Positions 25,049-37,566 are shown, counted from the stretch's first letter. The stretch is 64,000 nucleotides of DNA from Sordaria brevicollis (GCA_033439795.1 JAUTDP010000003.1:2666001-2730000), one strand, 5' to 3'. Notes: generated from the letters alone by a model not told the origin. Translations and numbers: made by a program.

Positions 25049-26738
25049 ATGCTGGAGTTTCTCACTTGGATCCATCGCCTTTCTGAGTTTGGAACTCACC
25101 TACGCCGGAAGGTACCCACTGTCCTTGTCAGAGAGAGAGCGAACAACATGCTACCGGAGTCAAAGCCGATCGAGGTTCACGAGCGCAGATCCGATATGTC
25201 CACTTCAATGAACGACCCGCAACTGCTGTACATTAATGGACAATACCAGCACAGTTCAGATGGCGCTACCTTCCCCATCAACAACCCTATGACCGGTGAA
25301 CGCATATATGATTGCGCATCAGCTTCCATCGACGACTACAGACTTGCTATCGACAATGCCTACGAAGCATATCAGTCATGGTCCAAAACAGGTCCTACCG
25401 TCAGACGGATGATCTTCCTAAAAGCCGCTGATATACTCGAGTTATATTTGCACCAAGGTGCCGGTGAAATCATGTCTCACGAGATTTCGGCGCCAGATTA
25501 CTGGGTGAAGATTAACATTCACTCTACCGCCGGTACGCTGCGGGAAATTGCCGGTCTGGCCACCCAGATACGAGGCGAAATTGTCCCGACGGATCGCCCT
25601 GGAACAACGGCGTTCATGGAAAGACAGCCGGTTGGGGTCGTGTTTGGGATAGCTCCCTGGAACGCTCCTGTAAGTTGTCGCGAAACGATGTCCTTGGCAA
25701 AGCGCTGACAAGTAGCGGCAGGTGAATCTCACAGCGAGGGCCGTCGCCTGCCCTCTCATATGCGGAAACACAGTCGTGCTGAAGCCGTCCGAATTCAGCC
25801 CGAAGAGCCAGTATCTGGTGGTACGAGCTTTGACAGCCGCCGGACTGCCACAAGGCTGCCTTAACTTCCTCCCCACGAGCCCAGAGAGAACACCACAGGT
25901 AACCGAATATGCCGTAAAGCACCCAAAGATCCTTCGTGTCAACTTTACAGGAAGCGACCGGGTGGGGAGAATTATTGGCGGCTGGGCGGCTGAGTGTGTG
26001 AAGCAATGCATCCTGGAGCTCGGTGGCAAGGCACCGGTGATTGTCTTTGACGATGCCAACATCGACGAGGCTGTCGAGGCCGTGGTGTTTGGCGCCTTGT
26101 CCTACAGTGGGCAGGTTTGCATGTCGACAGAGCGTCTGTTGCTGCACCGATCCATCAGTGAGAAGTTCAAAACGAAGCTTCTAGCCAGAGTAGCGACGGT
26201 GAAGACGGGGAACCATCTAGAAGACCCCGCTGTGTCGCTCTCGGGCCTATTCACGCCAGCATCAGCGAGGCGTGTCATTGATCTGGTAAAATCAGCAGTT
26301 GAAGGCGGGGGCGCAAAGCTTCTTGCGGGTGATCTGAAAATCACGGGTCCCAACAAGACTATTGTGAGGCCCCACGTACTGGAGGGCGTGAGGCGAGATA
26401 TGGATATCGCAAAGAAGGAGTCATTTGGTCCCATTATGATCCTCTCAGAATTCGAAACTGACGAGGAAGCAGTTGCCCTGGCCAACGACAGTGAGTTTTC
26501 ACTTTGTGCAAGCGTCTTCTCGGGGGATGCTGTCAGGGCACTCGATGTTGCGAGGCAGGTTCGGGCAGGTGCTTGCCACATCAACGGGCCTACTGTGTAT
26601 GTTGAGGCAACTCTCCCTCAGGGAGGGACCGGTGGAAGTAGCGGTTATGGGCGATTTGGTGGCATGGCTGGGGTTGAGGCCTTCACCGAGAGGAAGATTG
26701 TTACCCTCGCTACGTCCAAGCCGAAGTATGCCTTCTGA
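25049..26738 (+). CDS. NAD(P)-dependent aldehyde dehydrogenase (salicylaldehyde/vanillin dehydrogenase-like)
   Basis: Aldehyde dehydrogenase superfamily enzyme, oxidising an aldehyde to an acid with NAD(P)+. Exons are 25,049-25,669 and 25,722-26,738, with a 52-nt intron inside the conserved PWNAPVNL segment. Visible family features are the cofactor-binding VVLKPSE, FTGSDRVGR, the catalytic Glu in ELGGKAP and the nucleophile Cys in GQVCMST. The C-terminal ESFGP motif is also present. With the outermost ATG the protein is 545 residues. In-frame ATGs at 25,148 (adenine at -3) and 25,196 give 512 and 496 residues, closer to the family norm, and homology only begins after 25,196, so the start is uncertain. 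Substrate is unknown; the aromatic-aldehyde subgroup is a guess from overall sequence. Confidence 0.88.
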
Positions 26739-27713
26739 CGTAGTGCGAGTCATTGACATCGTTACCCCATTCAGCATGGCAATAGTGGCAGTATTAACGT
26801 TACAACGGACTGCTGCTTTTTGTCAACCATGATGGAGTGTGAACAGGTGATTGCCTCCGATGTTGTGGTTTATCTCATAATAGAAGTCGAGGCTTACGGA
26901 AGTGCGGTGCCGGATCGTAAAACAAGAGGATGTGTCGGCCTTTTGCCATATGGGGCTTATTCATCCCCCAGCCTGCCCCCATAGTCTAGCGCTTCAGCCG
27001 ACCACCTGACTCTGGTGAATACGAGGGCTCGACTAAGCGGCAATTGGTGCTTGGCTTATTCCAGGTTCCATCGACGGCAAAGAAAACTTGGATAGGCAGC
27101 TGGCTTTGCATAACGGCACCACCTTTAGTCTCCATCGGCGGCCACGACCGGATTCCCTGTTGTAGTCACTGACGGCCGAATAGCGCAAAATCACTGGAGG
27201 TTGAGGTACAAAGGCCGAAAGGCGGGACCGAAAACTGATGGGCTCCCAGTGTAACCGGAAAGGCTGGCGTGGTCGACCCTGCAGGAGCCTCCAGGGGAAT
27301 CGTGCAGAATCGGCTCGCTCGGGATCAATAACTGCACAACCACGGCATAAACCACATGGGCCGATGCTGATCGATGTCAGCGCGGAGAAACATGTGCTGG
27401 ATTGATCCAATCATGCGAGGTCCTCGGAAAGGTTACTGGAGATCGCTGCTACCGACAATAGTCTATCGGTCAGCCGTGCCACGGAAGTCGATACGAGACA
27501 ATCCACCAAAAGACACTACCCATTTGGCATGTTGCTGTGAAGATGGATCCTCAGATGAGGTGGTAGGCGCAGGATCTTGATGGTCCTACAGTGACACTAG
27601 CACGACCAGGTGGGCCGACTGGTGATATAAAGTGTCGACTCGCTTCCCTCTACTTTGTGTTCGATGGTGGTAGAACCAAGATCATCATCAAAATCCCACT
27701 TATCGATCTTACC
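26739..27713. other. Intergenic, about 1 kb without a supported gene
   Basis: Open frames here (for example minus 27,033-27,410) have no recognisable domain. The right end is the promoter of the secreted-protein gene. Confidence 0.5.
27626..27631 (+). promoter_or_regulatory. TATA box of the secreted-protein gene
   Basis: A TATAAA hexamer sits 88 bases upstream of the ATG at 27,714, a usual distance for a strongly expressed fungal secreted-protein gene. Confidence 0.45.
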
Positions 27714-28529
27714 ATGACGAGAATCACTCTCCTCGGCGCGGCTGTTCTTGCCCTCGGCAACAGCGTCGTGAATGCGCTGAACAGCTGCGGGCAGTCACAG
27801 TACGATCCTGCTGAGGTATGTCTGGATGCCGAGACATGTTTGCTGTTGGATCAAGCCGTCGGGCTAACACGTCTGCAATAGTATGTTTGCTGGAGTGATC
27901 AGTTCCTCTGCCCCATCACGGCTGGGGAGCCTCTCTCGTTCTGCAACGGAGCTTGCTACAGCAAGTTCATGTACAAGTGCGAGAACAATATCTTGACTTT
28001 GCTCCCCGCTCACACTGGGACGCCCTTCACCCTTACCGTTTCGAACCCAACTCTGCCTATCGACGGCAAGCCCGTGACTGCCAGCGGCCAGCACCTGAGC
28101 ATTGCGGGCAACACCAGTACCTACTGCCCCGTCGAGGTTGTAGGCGCCGCGTGCCCTCCCGGCAACATCACGGCCTTTTTCGCCGGCAACGGCGGCCTCT
28201 CCATGGATACCATGGTTCCGGGCGGGCAGCAAGCTTATCTCGGACCGGACTGGAACATGCACTACACCCAAGCACACTCGGCCTACATTCCCACGGGCAG
28301 TCTGACCCAAGGCTTTGGCGCGTACGAGGGCGGTGGCTTCGTCAACTTGAACGGCAACGGTTGGGGCTGGGTTGCCTGCCCTCCTCAGGCCTCTGGAGGC
28401 GGCGGTAGCGCGTGGAACCTGGTGGGAAGAAACGAGACGAACGCGGCCACTCTGACCGCCTGTACCCCCGTCAACCTCAAGATCAACCCTCTCCCGTCGG
28501 GGACTGTTGGTGCCTGGCAGTATACCTAA
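27714..28529 (+). CDS. Secreted Cys-rich protein with N-terminal CBM52-like carbohydrate-binding module
   Basis: Predicted 249-residue extracellular protein. Exons are 27,714-27,815 and 27,882-28,529; the 66-nt intron has a GTATGT donor and a GCTAAC branch point. A signal peptide spans about residues 1-20 (hydrophobic ITLLGAAVLALG, then NALN). Next comes CGQSQYDPAEYVC, FLCP, CNGACYSKFMYKC. This spacing of Tyr-Asp-Pro and Cys resembles the small beta-1,3-glucan-binding module (Pfam Carb_bind, CBM52) of fungal endoglucanases and secreted proteins. The remaining ~190 residues are Gly/Asn-rich with few Cys and no catalytic motif I recognise. A cell-wall or effector role is inference. The gene has its own TATA box and no cluster-like close neighbours. 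Confidence 0.82.
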
Positions 28530-30133
28530 GTATGGGATCCTGTATATCCTCTTTTTCGTTGAGGGGGAACGATGACTGGGCGATGGAGCAGTCGTGTAAA
28601 TAGGAAGCAAGATACGTCATTCTGCACCACGAGATGTACGAAAGATCTACGATCGTGTTTCCAATGTAATGTTGCTCGAAGGATGCTTGCAGAAACGACG
28701 AGTGGTGGTCTGTTTGTGAGGGCGTACCGCTTGCTCCATACGTAACCTTAGTGTTGTCTCGGAACTGCCGAACGAAGAAGAACATTAGCAACACCACTGA
28801 CCGATTCCAGAATCACACGATAGTTGAGGTGGTCTCTGGACTTGTGGCACAGGCCTAGGGTGCTGAGACTACCAGCCTTTCGCTCTGTGCTCACCGCCGT
28901 CCATTTACCGTGATGTCCTGGATCAGTTTGAAACCCCAGAGCCAAGCCAGAAATTGAAGTGTTAGGCTTCTGCCGCTCCATCCGGTGAGACATGGTCTTG
29001 TCTGCCGGCAGAAACGAGAGGGTATGACGCGTGGTGGCTGGCTATGCTGGGACCCGAATGGTGGGCCGAACAAGGCGACTTGGAGGTCTTCGGGCAAGTC
29101 GTCCAAATAGAACATGGTGGTCCCAGACGAAGACTGTGCGCGGGAGATGGTGATGGGCGTTGGTGAGGGTTCAACTTTGCGCTGGTTATGTCGAGAAAAA
29201 AAAAAGCAAGGCATAGGAAGGTGAAGAAACGAGGAAAGAGAAAACGTCAGGAGGACAAGAAGAAGTGAAATGCGGAAACTAAAAAGGTGCCCCTGGCAGG
29301 GTGCCCCTGTTCCTGACGGGAATACCCTAAGAGCTTGGTAGGTGGCTTTTGGAGAAGGTGCTAACAGCCCTATAGCCCCGACAAGTGCCCCGCTAAACGG
29401 CCTGCACCGTTCGGCTCATGCCCTTACCCACTAACGAGCATTCAGGGGCATACAGTACCTTGAGTGTTGACACCTTAACACCCCATCACGAGTAGCTGCC
29501 CGACTACCTCTATGGCCCGGACTGGAACGGGCCCGACCGAGGCTTACACTTTGTTGTCTCAAAGGAATAGTACCTATCCGCCTTCCGCACATAACACCCA
29601 CGTTTATCCTCGGTTTGAACCAAGGATCTCTTGGTAAAAGCTCCCGTTACGTTCCATGGTCTGGGCGTGAATGCCTTCTGAATAGTTATAGGGACGCTTT
29701 ATGCAGAGCTCCACAAGGACCCTTCATGATGAGGCTACCTCGCGTGCGGCGGCAAGACTGCAATGATGACGAGGTAGCATTGATTCACAGCAACCGGCGT
29801 AGACTCCATTTGACCTGGTGGGGATATATATAGCCAATGGTCCTCCTCCGACTGGCTGGCCTCACATTTACTCATGCAAGGCGCCCGACAGCGATGGCAG
29901 ATGAGGTTAGAGTCTACCGTCTGACCGTCCATCATGTCGATAGCGGCGGCCGCTCCTCCGCTCCTGCTTCTACCTACAAAGGGCATAGTTGTAACGGGCG
30001 GCAGGGCCGAGCGCTTCTGGTGCTGGTTTAAGACCACGGCCATGGCTTCCATTTGGTCGGCTCGGCCGAATGATCCTCCTGCTTTGATGGGAAGAGGCCA
30101 ACGGATAGCAAACAGCAGATCAGTTAGCCGACG
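28530..30133. other. Intergenic, 1.6 kb, no supported gene
   Basis: Short open frames exist on both strands but none shows a domain, signal peptide or coherent exon structure. Two nearly adjacent GGTGCCCCTG blocks occur near 29,286-29,310. A TATATATA near 29,824 could belong to the methyltransferase promoter. Confidence 0.45.
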
Positions 30134-31430
30134 ATGGGCAGCACGACTTCACGCCGCGACGAGATCTTGGCCTTAACAGAGAGGATCGAGGCCCTCATAA
30201 ACGACCCTCAGACCGTGACCGAACTCAATCATGATCCATTGCGTCGGCGGTTGCGTGAAGCAGGAAGGAGGCTGAGTGTCGCTCTCGAAACACCTGGAGA
30301 TACAGCCCACAGAGTCGTATACTCGCCTCTTCACTTGGTCACTGCCAAGGTTGGGGTCGACAAAGGCATCTTCAAGCTTCTGGCGGAAGCAGGCGACAGC
30401 ACCTTTACGGCCAAAGAACTAGCCCAAAAGACCAATATCGATCCGGTTTTGTTGAAACGACTACTGCGCTACTATCAGGCCTTCGACTATATCCGTCAAC
30501 CGGCTGACGACCGATATGGAGCAACCCATGTTACCAAGTCCATGACTGGCCTTGCTCTGACCTCGGGGGCTGGGCTCTTTTATCATATGAATGCTCCCAC
30601 ATTCATGGCTCTTCCCAAGTTTCTCGCCAAAAATAACTATCGGAATCCCAACGACGTCTCGGATTGTCCCTTCCAGGTTGGCCACAATACCGATCTATCG
30701 TTGTTCCCCTGGTTCCAACGGCGGCCAGAACTGGGCCCCGACTTCCTCAACTGGATGAACAGCCACTGCAGCGATCTACCGCGGTTCTATGACAGCTATG
30801 ATATCAAGCAGGAGCTGTGGCAGAACGCCGATGCGGACACAATCCTGTTTGTTGATGTTGGGGGAGCCCATGGACATCAGACTCTTGGCCTCAAGCAAAA
30901 ATATCCCGACCAGCCAGGCCGCTTTATCCTTCAAGACCAGGACTTTGTTGTTCAGCAAGTAAAGGCAACGCCGCTCCCTGGTTTTGATGGCATACAGGCT
31001 CAGGTTCATGACTTCTTTACTCCTCAGCCTCTTCAAGGTTTGTCATCAGTACCCAAACATGCCCCTTTACCTGTCCCCGTTGAGGTGTGATTTGCTAACA
31101 CCAGAGAATATAACAGGTGCCCGGGCATATTATTTCCGCAACGTGTTCCATGACTGGCCGAATGATATATGTGCCAGGATACTCGCAAATATTCGACCAG
31201 CAATGACCGAACATTCGGTGATCTTGATTGACGAGATCGTTCTTTCGGAGCGCGGCTCCACTTGGCGAGCCACGCAATTTGACATCGCCATGTTAACTCT
31301 GATGGGGGCATCGGAACGTACAGCCAATGAGTGGCACACGGTGTTGGATGAGGCTGGCTTCAAGATCAGGAGCATATGCCAATATACGGAGGAGTGTCAG
31401 AATGGACTGATTGTAGCAGTCCCAAAGTGA
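30134..31430 (+). CDS. SAM-dependent O-methyltransferase (fungal class II, sterigmatocystin-OMT-like)
   Basis: Predicted 405-residue O-methyltransferase. Exons are 30,134-31,037 and 31,117-31,430; the 79-nt intron splits the Gly codon before ARAYYFRN. An alternative AG sits 12 bases upstream of the chosen acceptor but would change the frame content. The N-terminal half holds a winged-helix dimerisation domain (KELAQKTNIDPVLLKRLLRY). The SAM-binding motif I is FVDVGGAHG. The catalytic base region reads FHDWPND, with the expected His. These are the hallmarks of Pfam Methyltransf_2 enzymes that methylate phenolic hydroxyls in fungal secondary metabolism. A degraded paralogue lies directly downstream in the same orientation. 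The substrate cannot be deduced. Confidence 0.9.
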
Positions 31431-31794
31431 CGATAACGGAACAGATTACAAACCTTCCTCGTAATTCAATCTTTGGAACTTGTCTCAAATCTTTTCGGGA
31501 TAGCGTCTTGTCCGTATACCTGTACGTATCTTTTGTTTTTGTAAGCCAACGCATGCAGCATGCAGAAACCTGCGTTCATGAACAGTAGGTACTTGAAAAG
31601 GCTGCACGAATGACGCTATTGTAGATTACCAAAGCCTGATGTAATAGCATCCGCGTACCGTACTTGATCCTTTCGTCTTAACGACTTTGTTCCATTGATA
31701 TCCACCATCGTGTATTAGATAACTCGTATCTATATTGACTTGTTAATTTTTTTTTTGTCTGTGATGGGATCTTCAACTCCTGAGCAGTGTCAAC
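31431..31794. other. Intergenic between the two methyltransferase copies
   Basis: Probable 3' UTR of the intact methyltransferase and relic promoter of the decayed one, with a 10-T run at 31,747-31,756. No gene is seen. Confidence 0.5.
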
Positions 31795-33121
31795 ATGGTC
31801 GCGACATCTGACACCTCGGCTACCCCTTCTGATACCCTCTTCTCCAAATTGGTGGATGAGATAACATCAAATACGACCTACTCTCCTATCTTCACATCTG
31901 AAATCCGAGAGACTACCATGGCCAACCCTTCCCACTGACGGGCCTTCGAACCCATTCTCCGAAGACAGCGAGGAAATCTCACGGGCGCGTACTGCTCCCA
32001 TTGAAGCCACCAAAGCCCTTCACAATCTTGCTGTCGGGCCAATTGAAACCACAAGGCCTTGATTGTTTCAAGAAGATTTACCTCCTCGGCACAATGCAAG
32101 TTCTGTGTCACTTCGAGGTCCCGCAAAAACGTTCCGCTTCAAGAAGCCATCCGCTTCCATGACCTTTCCTCCAAGACCGGCCTGTCACAAGCCCTTCTTC
32201 CTCGTTTTCTCCGCATGACCATAGCAAACTTTTATTTTGCTGAACCAGAACCTGGCCTGGTAGCCCACTCAGCCTTCTCCAAGCCCCTCGCCACCGACAA
32301 GAAGATGCGCGCCTGTATCTGGCTCCGCCATGCCGAGATGCTTCCGGCCGTATCCAAGCTCGTCAACATGGTCAAGCGGTATCCCGACTCTCCTGAGCCA
32401 CAAGACACGCCCTTTACGCTGGCAATTCAATGGAAACACCTTCTTCGGGTACCAGGAGAGACACCCGGAGGACATGGTCAAGTTTGGGCAGTTCATCGAT
32501 GACTCCTCTGGTGGCAGCTCGGCTGATTCGGCGGAAAGCATTTCCCGAGCCTACCCTTGGGAGACACTGCTAAAGGGAGCGCTGGTTGTTGACGTTGGCG
32601 GTGGCATCGGACATATTTCTGCTGCCTTGCGCAGGCCCATTACCATTTGCGGTTCCAAGTGCAAGACTTTGAGGACTTGAAGGATGCAGCCGAGGCGTTA
32701 ATGGAGAACAAAGGAGTCTAGGGCCGACTTGATTTTGTGCCGCACAACTTCTTTAACCCTCAGCCAGAATCAGCTAGAGGAGCCGCGGTCAACTTCATGA
32801 GAGATATTCTCCACAATTGCTCCGACTATTATTGCAAGCGAATCTTGAAGCCAATTGCGGAAGCGATGGGAAAGGAAAGCAGGATCGTCAACTGCGATAC
32901 CGTCTTGCCCCAGCCAAGTTCGGTGCCCAAGTCTCAGGATGCAATGACCACTGCACTCGACTTGACAATGTTGTCCATGTTCAATGCCAACCTAGGAAAG
33001 AGGAATCGACGAGTGGAAGGAGCTATTTGCGGGCGCTGATAGCAAGTTGGCAGTCACCAATGTTGTGGGGAAGCCGCGAATGAGGATGGATAGTTTGGTC
33101 GAGATTGGCTTGTCAGGTTGA
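31795..33121 (+). pseudogene. O-methyltransferase pseudogene
   Basis: A second O-methyltransferase reading lies in tandem behind the intact one but is broken many times. From the ATG at 31,795 the frame meets TGA at 31,936. Further frame changes occur near 32,055, near 32,130 (an extra A in an A-run), near 32,430, near 32,640 and near 32,995, and a TAG lies at 32,719. Between the breaks the family is clear: SAM motif I VVDVGGGIGH at about 32,586-32,615, the region RDILHNCSDYYCKRIL, and a C-terminal stretch ending near 33,121. Some lesions, such as the TAG, fit C-to-T at CpA, but single-base indels are equally common. Ordinary decay after loss of selection is therefore likely, perhaps with mild RIP. 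It differs clearly from its intact neighbour. Confidence 0.85.
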
Positions 33122-33210
33122 AGTAACTGTACGTCAAATGAAAGCGAGAGAAATACGATTCGATACAAAGGTCGTGGGAACCACTGATAATTCCCCCCTG
33201 CCATTACCTT

Positions 33211-34431
33211 CTACTCGGTCACTCCTAATTCATTCCTCTCCTGATCGTCCAATAACCCCAAGGCCTGCCTCCGTGTCGGGGCATTGGGATCAAAGTAAGG
33301 AACCTCCGCCAGAGACGTTACTCTGGTTCCGTGACGGGGGTGCCTGCCTCCATAGTCCCAGCTGGCATTGTGAATGGTAATCCTGATACGTTTCACTTAT
33401 GGTAAGTTACCATACCCAAGCTTTCAACAACACGAGATCACTCACCTGTTATCCCACAACGCACTCGTTCCAGGCGTCCACTTGAAGCGCACTTGTATGT
33501 CGACATTTTTCTCGTAGACATCGTACAAGTAGTTCAGGATCACATCGCTCTCGGCCTTGTCCAGCCCCACGATCCTCACCGTCATCGACCGGTTCACCCA
33601 CAGCGCCTTCCACCCTGTGGCCGGATGAACTCGGACGAGCGGATGAGTGCGCTCAATGTACTTCGGTCCTGCATTTGGGTTCTCTCGATCCAGATATGGG
33701 TGTGCGGAGCGGTACACCGCGTACCTGCCGTCAACAATCTTGCGGAACTCGGGCGAGAGCTTCTCGTAAGCGCTATATCCGGACGCCCAGAGGGTGTCTC
33801 CGCCGGTAGGAGGTACCGTGTCGTTGTGCAAGTGGGTGATACCCGCCGGTTGACGCTCGTGAACGAGATCGCTGTGCCAGTTGGAGGCACCTCCAGGACG
33901 GCGGAAGTCGGCCGGTCTTTCCAGGGAAAAGAGGTCTGGCCAAATAACGGTCACCCCTGGGACGCCGGGAACTTGTGGAGTTTGCGGGTGAACTTCAACC
34001 TCGCCGAACCACTCGCCCAGTGCCTTCTGTTGCTGAGGAGTAAGATCCTGGTTGCGGAAGAAGACAACGCTTCGCTCAGCAATGAGGAGAGCTAGCTCGT
34101 CCCGCTGCTCAGGAGTGAGGTCCTTCAGTTGGAGACCTTCGATTTCGGTTCCGATGTGAGTGGTCAAGTCGGTTACCTTGGTGGCTGCCAAAAGGAGGCT
34201 CTTCTTTGAATTGTCAGCTCGAGCACCTGCATCTTCGTAGAGTCGCTCCTCGTTTCGGATCTTGTAGACATCTTGAAGATAGAGGGGAACGGATGGCCGA
34301 TATGGATAACCCTTGGTGAGGTCAATTCCAGCTTTGGTGAGACGTTGACGTGCTGGCTCCGGAAGAGGCAGAGTCTCCTTCCTGGGGTCAACCGTGTCAA
34401 CGATTGATTCAAGAATCGGTGCTGGCGCCAT
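33211..34431 (-). CDS. TauD-family Fe(II)/2-oxoglutarate-dependent dioxygenase
   Basis: Predicted 385-residue non-haem iron dioxygenase of the TauD/TfdA family, whose members couple 2-oxoglutarate decarboxylation to hydroxylation, often of sulfonates or carboxylates. Exons are 33,446-34,431 and 33,211-33,382 on the minus strand, with a 62-nt intron (GTGAGT donor). Iron ligands are the His and Asp of NWHSDL and the distal His of WDNRITIHN, which is assembled only after splicing. The Arg that would bind 2-oxoglutarate lies in RHGTRVTSL. Other conserved stretches are VVFFRNQDLTP, GGDTLW and THPLVRVHPATGWKALWVN. Fungal homologues include sulfonate dioxygenases and secondary-metabolite tailoring enzymes, so the substrate is open. 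It converges on the methyltransferase pseudogene. Confidence 0.9.
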
Positions 34432-35329
34432 GACTTAGAATGGACTAGGGGGGTGCGGTGCTTTCTCAAGTGAGAGCGTAAGGTCGCTGTGTTGATAAGT
34501 CAAGTATTGGTCGATTCTTGGCGCATGCTCTTGATGCTGTTTTCTCTGGTGGATATATTGCATGTTTTATGCATTGAGCTCAGTGATTCATATTCCCCTC
34601 CTTCACCCGTCTTCGCTGCATAATCATTCCTCCCTAAGTCATACACGGTGATAGTTGAAGCGGGACAAGTATCACGCCGACTGAGCCATGATTATCAAGC
34701 AAAAACAGCTTGATTACAATTCAGATATTGAACTTATCTATGGTCAAATTTGTTTCAGTTATAGCGGCATTAAGGACATACGTACTTGTCATGAGGGGCT
34801 CACCTCTGTCGTGATGTGTCATTCTGAAAACTCAAGCTTAGTAGTTGAGAGAGCGACAATGCAATACACTCCAACGAATAAAGAGTATGAAGCGGTAGCC
34901 AATCAGTTGTAATACAGCATATGCAATAAGGCAAGAGTTGGATGTTCGACGTGGCTAGATGGTTGGTGCCCTCCTTTTATATCATCTTGCGCCATCCGCT
35001 GGGGTGGATTGTGTGCTCTGCTGCAGTTCTACGATCTTACCAACAACGACTATCACCCCCTAAACAGTCTCGGGTTTAGCATAAAAAAAAAGTCCGTTGC
35101 ACAACCAGTATGAGTGAGCTTTGGGTTCAGTCTAGGCTTCACCCCCACGCAGAGCAAGTAATGAACCAGCCATAGAAACATTGAACCTCATGGCGTCTTG
35201 CTCGGACTCGGTGGCGACGGCTGCCCGTCGAGTTTGTCGAGATGAACACAAAATAAAACGAAGGGACCAATCCCTTTGACATTGTACTCGCAGAATTGAT
35301 GACAATACGAGCACTTAAGTTTGAGCAGC
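34432..35329. other. Intergenic, shared promoter region of two divergent genes
   Basis: About 900 bases separate the dioxygenase (minus) and the MFS transporter (plus). A 74-codon frame at 34,688-34,912 has no recognisable features. The arrangement allows a bidirectional promoter. Confidence 0.5.
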
Positions 35330-36891
35330 ATGTCGAAAAGCACAAGTGCCCACATCCTCACCGAGGGCGGCTCTCAAAACCCACCCAGCCCGCCTAAGAG
35401 TTTCAGTCACGAGTACAACTCAGACTCGCAGTCCGCAGAACTCGGGCCAGATCAACGAAAAAGAAGTTGGAGATCTTACATCTGGGATACGTTGGACAAG
35501 TCTCCCGAGGAAAGGCGTTTTCTGTTCAAGCTCGATGCTGTAATACTCACTCTGGCATCTCTGGGATATTTCATCAAGTATCTCGACCAAGTTAACATTA
35601 CCAATGCATTCGTGTCGGGAATGAAGGAAGACTTGAAGTTGTTTGGCAATGAGTTGAATTACGTGCAGACGTGTTGGACGGTTGGATACGTCATTGGCGA
35701 GATTCCAAGGTGAGCGATGGCCATGAATAACCTCTGCAATCTCCAGACCAACGCTGACAGCCTGATAGCAATCTCTTATTGACACGCATCCGGCCGTCTA
35801 TCTGGATACCAGCTTGCGAGGTGGTCTGGGCGGTGTTGACAGTTTTGCTCGCCAAATGCAAAACCACGACTCAGGTCTACGTCTTGCGTTTCTTCATCGG
35901 TCTGGCCGAAAGTGTCTTCTACCCCGGAATGCAGTACATCATCGGCTCATGGTACCGCAAAGACGAGCTGGCTAAGCGATCCTGTATCTTCCATGCCAGC
36001 GGCGCCATAGGCACCATGTTTTCCGGATATCTCATGGCGGCTGTCCACAAGAACCTAGCAGGCGTGGGAGGCTTCAAAGGCTGGCAGTGGTTGTTCATCA
36101 TTGACACAGTCATTTCCCTGCCTATCGCCATCTCGGGGTTCTTTCTTATGCCTGACCTGCCCGAGATTACCAATGCATGGTACTTCTCCGAGGACGAGAT
36201 TGCACTGGCAAAGGAGCGCATGCATCTCGAAGGCCGTGCTACCAGAGCGCCCTACACCAAGGCCAAGTTCAAGAAGATCTTTTCCAGCTGGCACATCTAT
36301 CTTCTCACTGCGCTCTACATCTTCTTCAACAATGGAAACGGAGCTTCCAGCCAGCCAGCGTTCCAGCTCTGGCTCAAGTCAAAGGGCCACTCCATTACCG
36401 AGGTGAACACATACCCGACAATCACGGCCGCCATCACCGTCATCACAACGCTCATCTACGCCTGGACGTCCGATACCGTGTTCCGGGGCGCACGATGGCC
36501 GCCGATTGTCTTCTCGGGTCTGGTGAACATCATGATATACTCCAGTCTAGCAGCCTGGAATATTCCTGACGGGTGGAAATGGGCCTGCTTCTTGCTGGCC
36601 GGCTTTGGCGGTGGTATCAGTGGGCTGACCTTCGCTTGGGGGCATGAAATCTGCGGCGACGATAACGAGGAAAGAGCCCTGGTGACGGGTGCCATGAATG
36701 AAATGGCATATGTAATCCAGGCGTGGCTGCCGTTGTTGGTTTGGAAGCAGGTGGAGGCGCCAGTGTACCACAAGGGATACATGACTTCCATTTTTATTGC
36801 TGTGGCAATGATCGCTACTGCGTTTTCAATTAGGTTTTTGCACCACAAGGAACGAGCGTGGAAGTTGACCAGGCAAGAGCAGAATGCTTGA
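35330..36891 (+). CDS. MFS transporter, allantoate/pantothenate permease type (Dal5/Liz1-like, ACS family)
   Basis: Predicted 500-residue major facilitator of the anion:cation symporter group. Exons are 35,330-35,709 and 35,769-36,891; a 59-nt intron splits the Ser codon of EIPSNLLL. I start at the first ATG, at 35,330. The family signature is good: KLDAVILTLASLGYFIKYLD, QVNITNAFVSGMKEDL, WTVGYVIGEIPSN, then RFFIGLAESVFYPGM and GSWYRKDELAKR. About twelve membrane segments are expected, with a cytoplasmic loop around PYTKAKFKKIFSSWHIY. Substrates in this family are small carboxylates such as allantoate, pantothenate or nicotinate. Its head-to-head pairing with the TauD-like enzyme suggests it may import that enzyme's substrate, which is inference. 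Confidence 0.9.
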
Positions 36892-37566
36892 ACTGGCAAG
36901 TGGGCGGATGGCAGCGGAAATGACAGACAAGATCCACATGTTCTCAAGAGGCGGCAGTTGGATCTCCCCATAGAGCTTTAACAGATCAGAGAATGCCAGT
37001 CAATTTCTTGTCTTGTTGAAGTCGCGATGATTTACTATGAGCCAGTCTGCAGTAAGTCCTTGAGAGAGTTCGTTAGTCTAGCTGGAGCCTTTTTGCTGCT
37101 CGAGCTTACATCCGTCGCGCAGGCATCCGAAAAGCTTTGGTAGTTTTGCCATCTAACCCCTTGTGATTGAGGGGATGGTCTGGAATGTTGATCGACGTGC
37201 AGTTGGAATGGCATCTCGTCATTCAGAGGAATATGATGTGAGGTGTTGTCGTGCGGGGGTCACTGGTCAGCTGTACCATTGTTGGTTTTTAGTTGATAAC
37301 AGCCATCCTGTTGTCTCTAGATACGCAATAAGATAGGAGATGACGTGCTCTGTCAGTTGTTCCTGAATGCAACGATTTGACGGCACGGAGTAATATGTTC
37401 GCCCGGAAGATGTCTTGATGGTTGTTGTTGGAAATGGTATAACGATAAGAGCCGCTTCGGAGGATTCCGCGCAATATACCAGCTGCTGCAACAAAACAAC
37501 TGACACACTTCGACACCAAACTCCTTTCCTTAGCCATCACAACGTCTTGCCTTCAACATCGATGCC
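36892..37566. other. Intergenic, no supported gene
   Basis: 3' flank of the transporter and promoter of the flavin monooxygenase. Only short frames without recognisable features are seen. Confidence 0.5.

Noticed and set aside
27033..27410. 125-codon minus frame between the aldehyde dehydrogenase and the secreted protein gene
   Set aside because: No domain, no plausible exon partners, and composition typical of non-coding GC-balanced sequence.
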